The notes: generated by a model from the letters alone, not told the origin. 64,000 nucleotides of DNA from Corydoras sp. C115 (GCA_019802505.1 JAFMOC010000002.1:3415001-3479000); one strand, 5' to 3'; positions 47,975 through 59,795 are shown, counted from the first letter of the stretch. Numbers and translations: made by a program.

Positions 47975-48514
47975 CATAAATGAATACAAGACATAACTGT
48001 GATTCCACGTCACAAAGGTTGCCCTATAAATAAATGGAAACAACCTAAAGATGAAATCAAAGATTTCATGAAAACCAGTTCCATTTGGATAAAGTTCCAG
48101 TATTTTCCATTATTGCATCACAGATCTTCCAGACTGCTGGCTGTCAATGTGACTTGTGATAAATACAGTTATTTAAAGTAATATAAGCAAACAAAGTTAT
48201 TAGAAAGGTTTATAGCTATGTGAAGTATTTTTTGGCACAGATGACCAAAAAAGATCCAGGACCCTTTCCAGCCCGCCTGAACCACATAGCAACATGATGA
48301 CTTCACGACTGCAGGAAAGATGACTCATGGTTTAGAAAACGAAAATGAATTGTGTTCTAGTTTCTTTGTTTCATTTCATCAGACAAACACAGCTACTCAG
48401 CATTGAAACACATTTCAAACTAATAAGTTCAAATGAACCTTTAATGCAACTTGTTCTACATTGTAGCTGGAGGTCCCTGGTACAGAAAAGGACCTAAACA
48501 CTGACTCCTACATT
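47975..48514. other. Non-coding stretch
   Basis: No gene recognised. Confidence 0.5.
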
Positions 48515-48860
48515 TACTTTATGAAACATAAATATGATTAAACCTCATTGTCATAAACTTCTCCAAACTTTGTGAAGGCATGATCAGCTCATACCGTCTT
48601 AAAGTTAAGTTGATGCTTGGAAACTGCATGGTTCCAACTTTGTAGGTACAGTTTGGGAAAGGTCTTTTTCTGATCAGGCGCACAGTTCCACTAATGCATG
48701 GTTTAACGTAAAAGAACTTGAATGGCCTGGACAGAGACCTGACCTCGACTCCACCCATCATCTTTGGTATCAACTAGTAAAGACGCTGCAAAAAAAGTCC
48801 TCTCCACAATCAGGGTCTGATCTCACAAATGCTCTTCTGAATACATGAGCAAAACATCCC
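48515..48860 (+). pseudogene. Tc1-like transposase fragment
   Basis: TGCATGGTTCCAACTTTGTA, TACAGTTTGGGAAAGG, AAAGAACTTGAATGGCCTGG, then GACCTGACCTCGACTCCACC and GATCTCACAAATGCTCTTCT follow the order of the catalytic half of the Tc1 group related to 56920-58003. No long frame remains; a chance minus frame (48519-48773) overlaps it. Confidence 0.7.
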
Positions 48861-48888
48861 ATAGGCACACTAATATTTTTTATTTACT

Positions 48889-49249
48889 TGTGTTTAGGTC
48901 AGGCGGCACGGTGGCTTAGTGGTTAGCACGTTCGACTCTCAGCACTAGGGATTCCCGGTTCGAATCCCCATCTGGGTGGAATTTCCATGTTTTACCCATG
49001 TCCGAGTGGGTTTCCTCCGGGTTCTCCAGTTTCCTCCCACAGTCCAAAAACATGGATCAAGTCAATTGAGTTTTCCAAATTCCCCCATATAGAGTGTGTA
49101 TGTGTGCATGTCTGTGTGAGTGCCCAGCGATAGTTTGGCGCCCTGTCCTGGGTGTATTTGCCCAGCGCCCGAAACGTTCTCCCCTGGATGGGCATGGGGA
49201 ACCCCGCGAAACTAATGTAGGATAAAGTGGAAGAGGATGTGTTTAGGTC
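48889..49249 (+). mobile_element. Full-length SINE
   Basis: The body 48901-49237 begins AGGCGGCACGGTGGCTTAGT, with B box GGTTCGAATCCCC, and ends GGATAAAGTGGAAGAGG. Exact 12-bp duplications TGTGTTTAGGTC lie at 48889-48900 and 49238-49249. Confidence 0.95.
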
Positions 49250-49799
49250 TGGTCCATTCTAAATTCAACCTCATATATCAAATTCTGTAATATTTGTTGG
49301 CACCAGCTTGTTTGTGTATTCGAGATAGTGTCATGCAGAGATGAATTTCAAAGAATCGTATGACTTTGTAATACAGCTGTGGGTAAACATTTCCTTGCAG
49401 AACTTGATCATTCCCCTGTCCAGTTTGTGCTGTATGTGAGGAGGAGAGATAAATTAGCGTTAACTTAGTAAACAAGAAGGTCCAAGTGTTGGGTCACCTG
49501 GGGACTGTGGCTGAGTGGATCCCAAGCTTAGAAACATCCACAGTGTTTTTCATGATTTACCAAAAGCGCATTTTACAAAGCGCACAGCTTACACAGGTTA
49601 ACTAACATTACGGGCTCAGGGAAATTCTGCCATCTTCGGTTCTTATTTGCGTCTCGCAACCTGGATAACTGAGTGTTGTAGTATATTGTTAATAACGAGA
49701 AGTCCCGGGAACAGCGTGAATCAAAAGTCATAATACACTTGATGTTTTGCACTGCGTGTCATGCCCTGTATGTATTCATTATAGTTTACATAAGCATCA
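49250..49799. other. Non-coding stretch beside the CpG island
   Basis: No gene recognised. If the island promoter fires leftward, this would be its first intron or exon. Confidence 0.4.
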
Positions 49800-50285
49800 C
49801 CTAAAAGCCAACACCGCAAACGATCAGTGGGTCCAAACGTACGCGTTCTACCGCCTGCGCAAAGCCGACAAATCGAGTGTAATGAGCGTGCCCGCTGCTG
49901 GACTGGGTACCTGGCACTGCCGCTCGCGTCCTGTATTCCGTCAAGTAGCAAAGATCTGCATCCGTGTCGCCTGAAGCGTGCGGCTGTTGCGGTCCGTCCT
50001 TACGGGAAGCGCAGTCCCGATCCACCGTAGCTTGATGTTTAGGGCGACAGCAGGCTGCGTCCACGCAAACCGACCCAAGTTCGCGCCGCGCTGATCCGCA
50101 CCTACTCACAGGAGCCGCCCCGAGGGCCACGCCCCCTCTGACCACCCACCACTGGGCGCTCTTTAAGCTTTTAGCCTGATTAATAATCATGAGACAGCCT
50201 CGGCAGAAGGCTCTCATTGGTTCGCGTGATCCCTCCACTCTGTGTTAAGTAGAGGCCGCGGCCCGATGACGTCATGGAACATTAC
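49800..50285 (-). promoter_or_regulatory. CpG island with promoter-like motifs
   Basis: This is the only CpG-dense block of this length in the window. It holds a perfect palindromic CRE (TGACGTCA, 50267-50274), a CCAAT box on the minus strand (50216-50220) and a GC/KLF box (CCACGCCCC, 50127-50135). Read leftward, the order CRE, CCAAT, GC box, then CpG-rich leader is what a TATA-poor vertebrate promoter looks like. A GTGAGT donor (minus, just after 50110) and GTAAGG (near 50006) are possible first-exon ends. No protein-coding exon can be shown, and the frames inside are not protein-like. Plus-strand or divergent use cannot be excluded. Confidence 0.6.
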
Positions 50286-50439
50286 AAACAAGGATTTTGT
50301 ACAGTACATGGGATCTAAATAATCTTACCTTTAAGATGCTCAGGGGTAAAATGCTGAAGGCAACATCCTCCTGTTTTGCACCACTTAGTCAAAAATATGG
50401 GGACAGTCTGGGCTGGAAAGCTGACCTTGGTGGACCTTA

Positions 50440-50600
50440 TGAGCACTGGCAGATACACCAAGGATAGGACGCCAATCCATCGCTGGGCACATCCACGCAC
50501 AGACACACATACTATATGGGGCAATTTAAATAGGGCCAATTTAAATAGGGCCAATTTAAAGTAGCCAATTCACCTGGAATCCATGTTTTTTGGAGTGGAA
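50440..50600 (-). mobile_element. Diverged, rearranged SINE fragment
   Basis: GCAGATACACCAAGGATAGG, CCAATCCATCGCTGGGCAC, ACTATATGGGGCAATTTAAA and ATCCATGTTTTTTGGAGTGG follow the inverted SINE body. A 16-base unit (GGGCCAATTTAAATA) is tandemly repeated about three times at 50518-50575. Head and tail are missing. Confidence 0.65.
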
Positions 50601-50781
50601 TGGGGAATTATATTATAAAATAAACTAAATGCAGGTGTATATATGTATATATTAGGGGTGTAACATACACAAAAGTCATGGTTCAGTCCGGTACTTTGGG
50701 GAGGGGGGCAGACATTCTGGAGCATCATTAATTGTCTAGCATTTTTATTAAATGCAGGAAACCAGGGTCCTCCACTACAGC

Positions 50782-50783
<2 letters not shown>

Positions 50784-50867
<84 letters not shown>

Positions 50868-50878
50868 ATATATATACA
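50784..50878. repeat. (AT)n(TG)n compound microsatellite
   Basis: About 63 bp of AT, then about 22 bp of TG, then short TA. The YI-repeat frames over it are not genes. Confidence 0.95.
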
Positions 50879-51374
50879 TAATACATATATATAATACATA
50901 TAAGCAGATCACTTTTCTCAACATCTCTGTATCGCAATCACTTATTTATAACTTTTATTTTAAGTGATGCTTTAGTGAAGTTTGGACACTTAAAGTAAAT
51001 TCCAGTTTTAACAGACCAACCGTTTAAGAGACCAAGTGTTTGTTCAGCATGTTGTGAATAAAACCAAAGCCGAGTATGAGTTTGTTTCCAAAGTTCTCTT
51101 TTACTGGCTGGAGTTAAAATTGTTGCGCTATATATGTTACAAAATTTCTGTATGTCTAAAAGTGTTCAATAGCATATAAAGTGTCTATACGAGGGTGGGA
51201 AGGGTTTATGAAGCCTTAAAAAACGTATAAATAACGAAATAATAGCGCTATATTATGGATTTGTTCTGACTGATTTGTTCTCAAAGCTTTTAATGTTAAC
51301 TGCATTTTTGCAATTCACCTACAGTTTATTTTCATATTTTGAACAGTTCCCCTTTTTCTTTTGCTTGCATTTAA

Positions 51375-51377
<3 letters not shown>
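50879..51377. other. Non-coding stretch
   Basis: No gene recognised. Confidence 0.5.
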
Positions 51378-51472
<95 letters not shown>

Positions 51473-51473
51473 G
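51378..51473. repeat. (AT)n(GT)n compound microsatellite
   Basis: About 78 bp of AT followed by GT, running directly into a SINE fragment. Confidence 0.95.
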
Positions 51474-51570
51474 TGTCTGCCCAGCACCCGTTCTCCCCTG
51501 AATGGGCATGGGGAAGCCCCCCCCCCCCGCCCCCCCAGTACAGGATAAAGCGGAAGATAATGGATGGATA
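51474..51570 (+). mobile_element. SINE 3' fragment
   Basis: GTCTGCCCAGCACCCGTTCT, GAATGGGCATGGGGAAGCC, a C-rich expansion and GGATAAAGCGGAAGATAATG with a GGAT tail form the last ~95 bases of the SINE. The TG-rich spacer of the element may have become the GT/AT array to its left. Confidence 0.85.
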
Positions 51571-52719
51571 TAAAGAGGAGAGGAGAGTGAGAGAGAGAGA
51601 GACTTTATACTGTATTTAAAGTTAACACATCCATGAGTATATTTATAAAAATAAAAGTCATTAACATAAATATAGCATCTTACTACCTGTACAGAGATGC
51701 ACTCACTGGACACATGGCCAACTAAGGTTTAAAAATTATAGCCAGTAATTTAAAACCAACAGGTTTGTTCATTTTCATGAGCCAGATATTCTCATCTTAA
51801 ATTATACATCACATAATTTGTCCATTTACTTTGGCTGCAATGTTTAGACATTACTACGCTTTCTCTCTGTCTCGGTTTTACTCTCATGGTCTGAGATGGA
51901 ATTATTCGCCCCCACATTTGGCTTGAGCAGACTGATTTCACCGTTCTCATGGTGCAGAGACCATACAAACCAGCTGTGATAAAGTACAGGTCAGTCTATG
52001 AGGCTTTGTTAAGCAGATCTGGCTCCTGGTTATTCACTGCTGAGCCAGTGAGCTCAGTGTGACATTACTTTCTTCATGTCAGTTACTACTTGATCTTGTG
52101 CTAGATTAAAAAACCATGGCCATTTGTCACAAAAGCGCAGGCACACATGACTTGACACATGAAGATTATTTGATATGTCTTCTTCATGAAGTTGGCACTG
52201 GGTCATTGCCCTGTCATCTTGCATTTCAGTATCATGTGGTCAGGAGCAGTTCTGATGCTGTTTGGATCAGTGTATGGGTTTGTGGGATGCCTAATCATGG
52301 GTGGTTGCTCTTTATTGATAAGCCGTATTTTGCTCAAGGTCATGTTAGGATTTCAACACTGTCATTTTTGTCAAGAAAGCTCTTTTTTGCAGGCCGTTCT
52401 TGCACTTGTTTCTGAACAGACTTGACATCAAACAAAAACTTTTGTTAAAGCCTTTCAGACCAGACTTATCAGGCATATTTGGAGCTCAGTCTTTATTTCT
52501 AGATTGCACTTTCAACTGGTAGTCTAATGAAATTTCTTGCAGTCATGCCTAGATTTTAGGCCTTTGCCAAAGGGCCAACCTGTATTGGCTAGAAAAACAA
52601 CATCAACAAAACCATTGGGACACCTTATTATTTCGTAACACAAACAAGAGTTATATAATAATATATAGTATATTATATATTATATATAATATATAATATA
52701 GTAATATGCATCTGTTTCC
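51571..52719. other. Non-coding stretch with two overlapping open frames
   Basis: Plus frames 52116-52415 (99 codons) and 52186-52425 (79 codons, hydrophobic: MWSGAVLMLFGSVYGFVGCL) overlap in different frames. I recognise neither. Without a splice or promoter signal, they are more likely a decayed repeat than a gene. An AT palindrome lies near 52655-52700. Confidence 0.35.
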
Positions 52720-53045
52720 TGCTGTAACATTCTTCTGGAATGGCTTTACACAACATTTTAGAATATGTCTGTTTTATTTTGTGCCTGTCAATTCAAATAG
52801 GCATTTGTTAGCTTAGGCACAGATGTTACACGAGAGACCCTGGCTTATAATTACAGTTCATTCTTCAGATGTTTAATAGGGTTGAAGTCAGAGCTCTGTG
52901 TGCGTTAGTCAAGTTTGGACTCAAAATGTACCCATTAATACCTTTATTAACCTCCCTGTGTGTTCTGGTGCATAATCAATGCTGAAACAAAAAAGTACTT
53001 TTCCCAAATATTTCCGACAAATTTGGATACATACAAGTGTCATGA
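52720..53045 (-). pseudogene. Tc1-like transposase fragment (antisense)
   Basis: TTCTTCTGGAATGGCTTTAC, ACAACATTTTAGAATATGTC, AGGCACAGATGTTACACGAG and TAGGGTTGAAGTCAGAGCTC are, in order, the antisense of the C-terminal third of a Tc1 transposase (from SLPRRVEA back to PDLNPIE). No open frame. Confidence 0.75.
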
Positions 53046-54380
53046 ATTAATTGCTAGATGTTTAGTTTGTTACAAAACTCAAAGTGTATGTTTTGGTAGT
53101 ATTGTGTAAATAGGAGCCTAGTTTAACAGCATAGGTTAAATGATAACAGTGGCTATGAGAAAAATGTGGTTGATGAAAAAGTGCCACTGTGAGCTGAGGA
53201 GCTGCTGACAGGCTCCTGGAGCTCCCGCAGTGCACGCTAAAGTTCACCTGGCACTCGGGTGATGAGTCACAGCTCTGGGGGCTCCAGCCCTGTCATCGGC
53301 TGCCAGCACAGCTCAGGCTCCCTGCAGTGAGCGAGGGGGTGGTGTGTCTATCGTCATGGCAGCCATGGCCCAAGCCTGACTCATACACCATGGCCTGTAC
53401 AGGGTACAGCTCTGAGGAGGGAGCCCAGGGTGGGGTTTCAAAAGTCATTTGAAATAGCTGCTCAACTCTTATCTGCATGAAAGTGCTCAAACAGCCATTC
53501 TCTGCTCATACTGAAGGCATCATTGTTGCAACTATATTTATATCCACCAAACATTTATAACATGAGGAAAAAGAATGTAAGAGCTGGAAAGAGTGACAAC
53601 AAGAGCGCTAAAATGTAAAAGCACCACATATTGACACTATGTTTCTGACAGTCTTACGTAACACACCATCTTTTCTAGTAGACAGCCAGCACAACGAGTA
53701 TTATATAACTACATTAGTCTTCCCTCAGAGACCTGGCGCGCCTGCGCAGTTTGCGATACAGTGGGAGAAACAAACTTTATACTGCAGGCTGCTGTCACAC
53801 AGATATTCAGTGCAGCTGCAGCACCAGAAAAGAATATGAAGAACAGAATACAAACCTAAAATCATAACTCTGTAATGTTGCTCTTACATTCAATGAATAT
53901 AATGTTTTTTATTTTTATTTATTTATTACTCATCTACACAAATGTTGTTGTGGGTATGTTATTCAACTCAAAAATAAAGTATTTAAAGCTTCTAGGATAT
54001 GGCGTATTTAAATGTTAAATATGTTTCTATTACAGGTAAGTAGCTATAAATAATAGTATGTAAGTGATTGTGTTTGTTTGTTAATCCTGTCATAGGGTGG
54101 TGACCTGCACCTGAAGGTATTTCTCTTATTGTTTAATTAGTGTTTTAATGTCTGGACAGCACCAATGGCTGACAGGAACAATTACTATAATGCAGTCATT
54201 AGGCAATTTAGTATATCCAATTTATATATCAGCATGTGTTATGAATGTGAGAGGTAACAGGAGACCTTAAATCAGACCCTAGTTATACAGAAACTAACTA
54301 GCTATTTTGTGACATTGTTTTTACATTGTATCACTTATTCATGATGTTAAGGTCTAAGACCAACATTCATAGGGTGCAAG
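53046..54380. other. Non-coding stretch with a GC-richer patch
   Basis: 53165-53500 is more GC-rich than its surroundings and holds TGATGAGTCACAG (an AP-1-like site, about 53260), but has no CpG clustering and no long frame. It could be a conserved regulatory element. The 66-codon frame at 53639-53839 is unrecognised. Confidence 0.35.
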
Positions 54381-54673
54381 GCATTATCTCATCTCATTAT
54401 CTTCCGCTTAATCTTATATTAGGGACTTGTGTCACCCATTGCTGGGCACTCACTCACTCACACATATATATATATACGGGCAATTTAGATAGTGACAATT
54501 AATTTTGACCTATGTTTTTGGACTGTGGGATGAAACCAGGGAACCCATATAACACCCACGGACAGGGGGAGAACATGAAAACTCCACCAAGATCGGCATT
54601 CGAACCTTAATCCACAGTGATGAGAAGCAAATGTGCTAACCACTAAGCCAAAGTGCTGTCTGTGAAGCATTAT
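54381..54673 (-). mobile_element. SINE, minus orientation, internal deletion
   Basis: The body 54388-54666 has a degraded tail, ATCTTCCGCTTAATC, then jumps from TTAGGGACTTGTGTC to CCCATTGCTGGGCAC, losing the GGGGTTCCCC block. It continues to the inverted head (CTAACCACTAAGCC). Short flanks GCATTAT (54381-54387 and 54667-54673) may be the target duplication. It is more diverged than its relatives. Confidence 0.85.
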
Positions 54674-55073
54674 ATTAATATCTAATTGCATTAGGGAGAC
54701 CAGGCAACATTTTACTTTTACTCTACATCATGTTTACCATTGGTAAATTAATGTCTGCTTATTAATAACGTGAGTAATGTCCAAAGATCGACAGGAAATC
54801 AACTCGGCATCAAAATTATTTTTGTTGTAATGAATAATAAAACAAACAAACAACAACAATAACAACAAAAGCATTTTTAATATTGTACACTCATTTTAAA
54901 TAAATGTTCCTGCTCTGGAAAATTAAAAACTGTTACATTTTGGGTTTTTTTTTTTAAACCAGACCAAAGCCTATGTAATATGCCATGAATTTTCAAGGTT
55001 TCCAATCAAGCTCAAAGCGATTAAAGGCACAATTTAAGGTTAAGTGAACAGCAACATATAAACAGACATGGCT
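54674..55073. other. Non-coding stretch
   Basis: An AACAAC-type A-rich patch (about 54838-54870); no gene. Confidence 0.5.
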
Positions 55074-55426
55074 ACATGAGATCCATCTATCCTTTATCTT
55101 CCGCTTCATCCTCTATTAGGGTCGTGGGGGGGGGGGGGGTTCCCCATGCCCATCCAGGGGAGAATGTTTCGGGCGCTGGGTTGACACACCCAGGACAGGG
55201 CGCCAATCTATCACTGGGCACACACTCACTCACACAAACACACTCTATATGTGGCAATTTGGAGAACTCAATTGACTTGATCCATGTTTTTTGGACTGTG
55301 GGAGGAAACCGGAGAACCCGGAGGAAACCCACGCGGACACGGGGAGAACATGGAAACTCCACCCAGATGGGGATTCGAACCGGGAATCCCTAGCGCTGAG
55401 AGGCAAAAGTGCTAACCACATGAGAT
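55074..55426 (-). mobile_element. SINE A of a back-to-back pair, minus orientation
   Basis: The body 55083-55417 runs from CTTCCGCTTCATCC through a G run to GAGGCAAAAGTGCTAACC, stopping inside the tRNA-like head, so it is slightly 5'-truncated. ACATGAGAT flanks it at 55074-55082 and 55418-55426. The right flank is also the left flank of SINE B. Confidence 0.93.
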
Positions 55427-55752
55427 TCATTCATTCATTATCTCCCACTTTATTCTCTATTAGGGTCGTGGTGGGGTTCCCCATGCCCATCCAGGGGAGA
55501 ACGTCTCGGGCGCTGGGCAGATAGACCCAGGACAGGGCACCAATCCATCGCTGGGCACACACTCACTCACACAGACACACTCTATATGAGGCAATTTTTG
55601 AGAATTCAATTGACTTGATCCATGTTTTTGGACTGTGGGAGGAAACCGGAGAACCCGGAGGAAACCCACACAAACACGGGGAGAACATGGAAACTCCACC
55701 CAGATGGGGATTCGAACCGGGAATCCCTAGCGCTGAGAGGCGAACATGAGAT
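55427..55752 (-). mobile_element. SINE B of a back-to-back pair, minus orientation
   Basis: The body 55427-55743 begins with TCATTCATTCATTATCTCCC and ends at GCTGAGAGGCGA, truncated further into the head than SINE A. Flanks ACATGAGAT are at 55418-55426 and 55744-55752. It therefore shares its target duplication with SINE A. Confidence 0.93.
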
Positions 55753-56919
55753 GAATCTGAAAATGCTTTTATATAACATGCTTATAGGGCCTTAAATGGC
55801 TTGTCTTCGGTAAAGTTCAGTGTCAATTGCATGTATCTACAGTGCATTGCATTGTGCATGTTTTGTATTTTTTGTGATTTTCTACTTTTCATGCTCAGCT
55901 TATCACTGTGGCTAATCACCTCAAATGAAATAGCAAATTAAATGCAGTGGCGCTCAGCCTGGCAATAGAAGGAGAGGCACTTGAGGTCCTGCGGGACGTT
56001 CCAGAATTTTAACATGGAGCATTTAAAGATGCTCAAGTCAACTTTATACTAGGACCTCAGTAGCAACAAGCAAGTTGAACTCACACAGCATGTTTAACCG
56101 TAATTCACACCAGAGGTGCAGAAGGAACTAGTCATGTAGACATTCTTGAACTTACTGATGTGGAGGAGAGTGCAAAACTCATTTTATATGCAGAATGACA
56201 GCCACAAAAGCACACTATATGTTAAGGACAAAGTGTAAAACAACACCTTTATATTTATTGAATGGCATTTAGTTCAGAACATGTTGGGTGGGGAATTTGG
56301 ATGCTGGTGTTAGATATTTGCAGTTAAGATTAATTCTGAGCAATTTTTTACTGCTTTCTAAAAAACAGCTATGAGCTGCTTTTCTGTCTTCACTTTATAT
56401 GTGACTACATTTCTACAAAATGCTAATTAGCAAGCAAGTTAGTGGCCCAGCCATCTTTACACAAGCAGCTTAACGCTTGAATGGAACATGGCATGAAAAA
56501 GAGCTTTCTATTTGGCATTACAATAAACCAAACCTTCTACTCACCTGCTGTTCTCAATGTGTTACTGTTTTTCTTAGTCTGTATGTGTGTGGCACTAATA
56601 ACCTTATTTTATTGTGCAATGCATTAAAGTTAAAAAGATGACGTTCTAACATATTACTCACTTACATACAACCTTAGTGCCCTATTTTCATCAGCCAAGT
56701 AATTTTTCAGATTCACATGGTTCAGAAAAGCAGGTTTTTATGTTCTTGCAAGTTACTGATGATGAAAAAATGTCGTGATGTGTTTTTCGTAAAAAAAAAC
56801 AAACAAAAAAAAAACAAACAAAAAAAAAAACCTGCTTAAAAGCTCAGTATTTAACTTTTATAGTATACCTGTAGTATTGACTAATGAGCCAGTCCTTCAC
56901 ATCAAAGCATGACCTCACA
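55753..56919. other. Non-coding stretch
   Basis: At about 55948-56180 one frame reads LAIEGEALEVLRDVPEF and later DVEESAKLILYAE, which vaguely recalls retrotransposon gag proteins, but stops intervene and no LTR is seen. An A-rich stretch lies at about 56790-56830. No gene is supported. Confidence 0.35.
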
Positions 56920-58003
56920 AACAACCTGGTACAAGTTTGATCCAGTGATGGTTGTGGCTCCTATGCATTGGTCATTAGCTAGGGCTGTAAGCTGTATGTC
57001 AGATCATCACCTCTAACCCACTGTTCCATTGAAACTTTGAGCAAGTAAAGTAACTTTTTTTCTAGCACCAAAAATGTTTTTGCTTCTTGCTCGTCACTCC
57101 TAAATATTCCACCGTCAACGATCAGCTGTATTATTAGAAAATGGAAGTGTTTAAGAATGACAGCAACTCAGTAGGTAGGTCATGTACACTGACGGAGTGT
57201 GTCAGCAGATGCTGATGCGCATTGTGTGAAGACGTCTGTTCAGAGTCAATCATTATAGAACTTCAAGCTTAATGTGGTCTTCAGATTAGCTCAAGAACAG
57301 AGCACAGAGTTTCATGGAATAGGTTTCCATGGTTGAGCAGCTGCATCCAAGCTATACGTCACCAAGTGCAATGCAAAGCAACGGATGCAGTGGTGTAAAG
57401 CATGCTGCCACTGGACTCTAGAGCAGTGGAGATGCATTCTCTGGAGTGACTAATCATGGTTCTGGCAATTTCATGGATGAGTTTGGGTTTATCGGTTGCC
57501 AGGAGAACGGTACTTGTCTGACTGCATTGTAAAGTTTGGTGGAAGGGGATTTTGGTGTGGGGTTTTTTTCAGTAAAGTTCCACTGAAAGAAACTCTGAAT
57601 ACTTCAGCTTACCAAAACTTTTTGGACATGCTCACAACTTTGTGGGAACAGTTTGGAGCTGGCTCCTTTGTCTTCCAACATGACTGCTTACCAAAGCAAG
57701 GTCCATTAAGAGTCTGGTGTGGATGAACTTGACTGGCCTGTACAGTCCTGACCTTAACCTGAATGTATTTGGGATGAATTAAAGCGGAGACTGAGAGCCA
57801 GGCCTATTCATGCAACATCATTGTGTGACCTCACAAATGTGCTTATGGAAGAATGGTCAAAAATTCCCATAAACACACTCCTGAACCTTGTGGACAGCCT
57901 TCCCAGAAGAGTTGAAGCTGTTCTAGCTGCAAAGGGTGGACCGACGTCATATTGAACCTTATGGATTAGGATGTCACTTAATCTCATAGGGCAATATAGT
58001 GTG
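56920..58003 (+). mobile_element. Tc1-like element, long copy, decayed
   Basis: The left part (CATCACCTCTAACCCACTGT, ATTCCACCGTCAACGATCAG) encodes the N-terminal region. The middle, CTTCAGATTAGCTCAAGAAC and CATCCAAGCTATACGTCACC, leads to RLPGERYLSDCIVKFGG (from about 57490), TLWEQFGAGSFVFQHDCLPK (second aspartate), a degraded PDLNP region near 57750 and PRRVEAVLAAKGGP near 57910-57945. The right end GGCAATATAGTGTG (about 57989-58003) is the terminal repeat tip. Multiple frame shifts make it inactive. The left terminal repeat was not found. Confidence 0.88.
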
Positions 58004-59693
58004 CGTTTCTCTGAATCCAGGCCATTTCCCTGCCTTTTACTTTCGAATTACTGGGTCAGCTTCAGCAACCCCTTGACTACCTGTTAAAGAAAGGCGATTA
58101 AATTTATCTGAATGAGTGTTTATGATTTGTACATATTTTCAAATATATAGTGTATTGGTTTGAGTGTCTTCTTCACATAATTACTGCAGCCACTAATTCT
58201 GTAATGTGGATTATTACAGTTATTATAAACCCTGTTACTACCAATGCTATAAGACTAAATGTTTCTGATACTGAATACTGCTTGAGTGTTTCTAACCAGG
58301 CACATGAGGAGTAATCAAACCTGCATTGGCAGGCTGGCTCCAGGTCCTAGGGAGTCTAATGGGTTGGTAATGTTGGGTAAATGTTCTCAGTGCCAGCAGT
58401 GCCCAAATTTAATTAGCAACACACCATACTGCAGAGTAATCTGATGTGCCCGAGTCTTCCACTTACAATGCAATTACACCTCTGACAGGCGCGCTCAGTC
58501 ATTTCCAAATTAGGGCGGCATTTGTGCATCGGCTGCAGTCCTTCGCAAAATGAATATTTGCGATGAAAACCTATGATGGCAGCTTCATGGAGCCCACTTG
58601 CCAAGTTTAGGCAAAGAACAAAGGGAATTACAGAGTGCAGAGGAAGGTCTGTACAAGGAACATTCATCATAAAGTTCTCCAACCTGATTACTGTTTCCGC
58701 ACTACAATATGAAAGGAACTGCTCTATGCTTTATTATCAACGTAGCTTATCCACAAGAAAGCTGATGCGAAACATTTATGCTGTGCTGCTTCTGTAATCA
58801 AAAAGCATTTCCCGTTTAACCACAAACTGTGTTTTGCAGTAAACAAGTGCATACATGTTATGTTATGACATCATGTAACTCGAACAACTCCAAAGGAATA
58901 ACCTTGTTTAATGGTTCAGCAGTGGCTTTTCTGACTTAGCCAACAATTACAATTAAATAATTTCCAATTTCTTTCCATTTTCATAATTAGCAAAGCAATA
59001 TCCCCCAAAATATTTTTTAAATTACTTTAGGAAATCTAGTGGTTTGGAATTTGCAGTGCTAAATAAAGTCACAAACAATATTTAAACTAGAATGGTCATA
59101 GAACAAAATATTCTATAAGTTTATTTATACCAAGGAGAGTCCAGAGAGAACTTTCCCAGTTAATGTAATTTAATCAACACTTCATTAGTTATTGTCTGTG
59201 TGTATTACCACACCCATGTTTTTCTTAGGCATGGACAACCCATTTTTATTAAGTGTCCCACCAAGTTCCTCGAAAGCATGAGCACAGTAAATAGAGGCGA
59301 ATGAAAAATGCTTTTGTGCTTAGAGGTACAACGCCAAAAGCAGTCCAAACACACAGTCTGGAGGTTAAAAAAAATTATCATGTTTGTACAAGTAAAGTAT
59401 ATACATTGAAAAACACAGAATACTGTAAAATTAATAAAAGTTCTTAAACAAAAACAAAAAAGAAGACATTTCTTAATCATTAGATTTGGGTGTTGTATTT
59501 ACCACCAATGCTACAGGTTTGTAATATCAATCTCCTAGACTACAATATCTGCAAACAGAAGAGAGTGGAAAGAGTGTTTATATAAGTGGTAAGACTACTG
59601 GCTGTTTCAGCCAAAAAATGGATCAGAATACACAAACTCTTATAGGCAATTATTAGGATTTTATATAAATCGTGTATAAATTGTGTATATAAA

Positions 59694-59698
<5 letters not shown>
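58004..59698. other. Non-coding stretch with a possible conserved element
   Basis: 58300-58650 looks unlike the surrounding AT-rich DNA. It is balanced in composition and carries TTTAATTAGCAAC, CAATTAC and TGAATATTTGCG motifs of the homeodomain-site kind and no repeat signature. Both strands have 74-89 codon frames that are not protein-like. Conservation cannot be judged here. The rest holds nothing recognised. Confidence 0.35.
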
Positions 59699-59780
<82 letters not shown>

Positions 59781-59795
59781 ATACATACACACACA
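59699..59795. repeat. (AT)n with CA/CATA tail
   Basis: About 73 bp of AT, then ACACACATACATACATACAC. The frames through it are not genes. Confidence 0.95.

Noticed and set aside
49801..50238. 145-codon minus frame in the CpG island
   Set aside because: Composition is what GC-rich promoter DNA gives; no domain, and it runs across the presumed promoter motifs.
55948..56180. Possible retrotransposon gag fragment (LAIEGEALEVLRDVPEF)
   Set aside because: Short, interrupted by stops, and no LTR or pol sequence nearby; too weak to list as an element.
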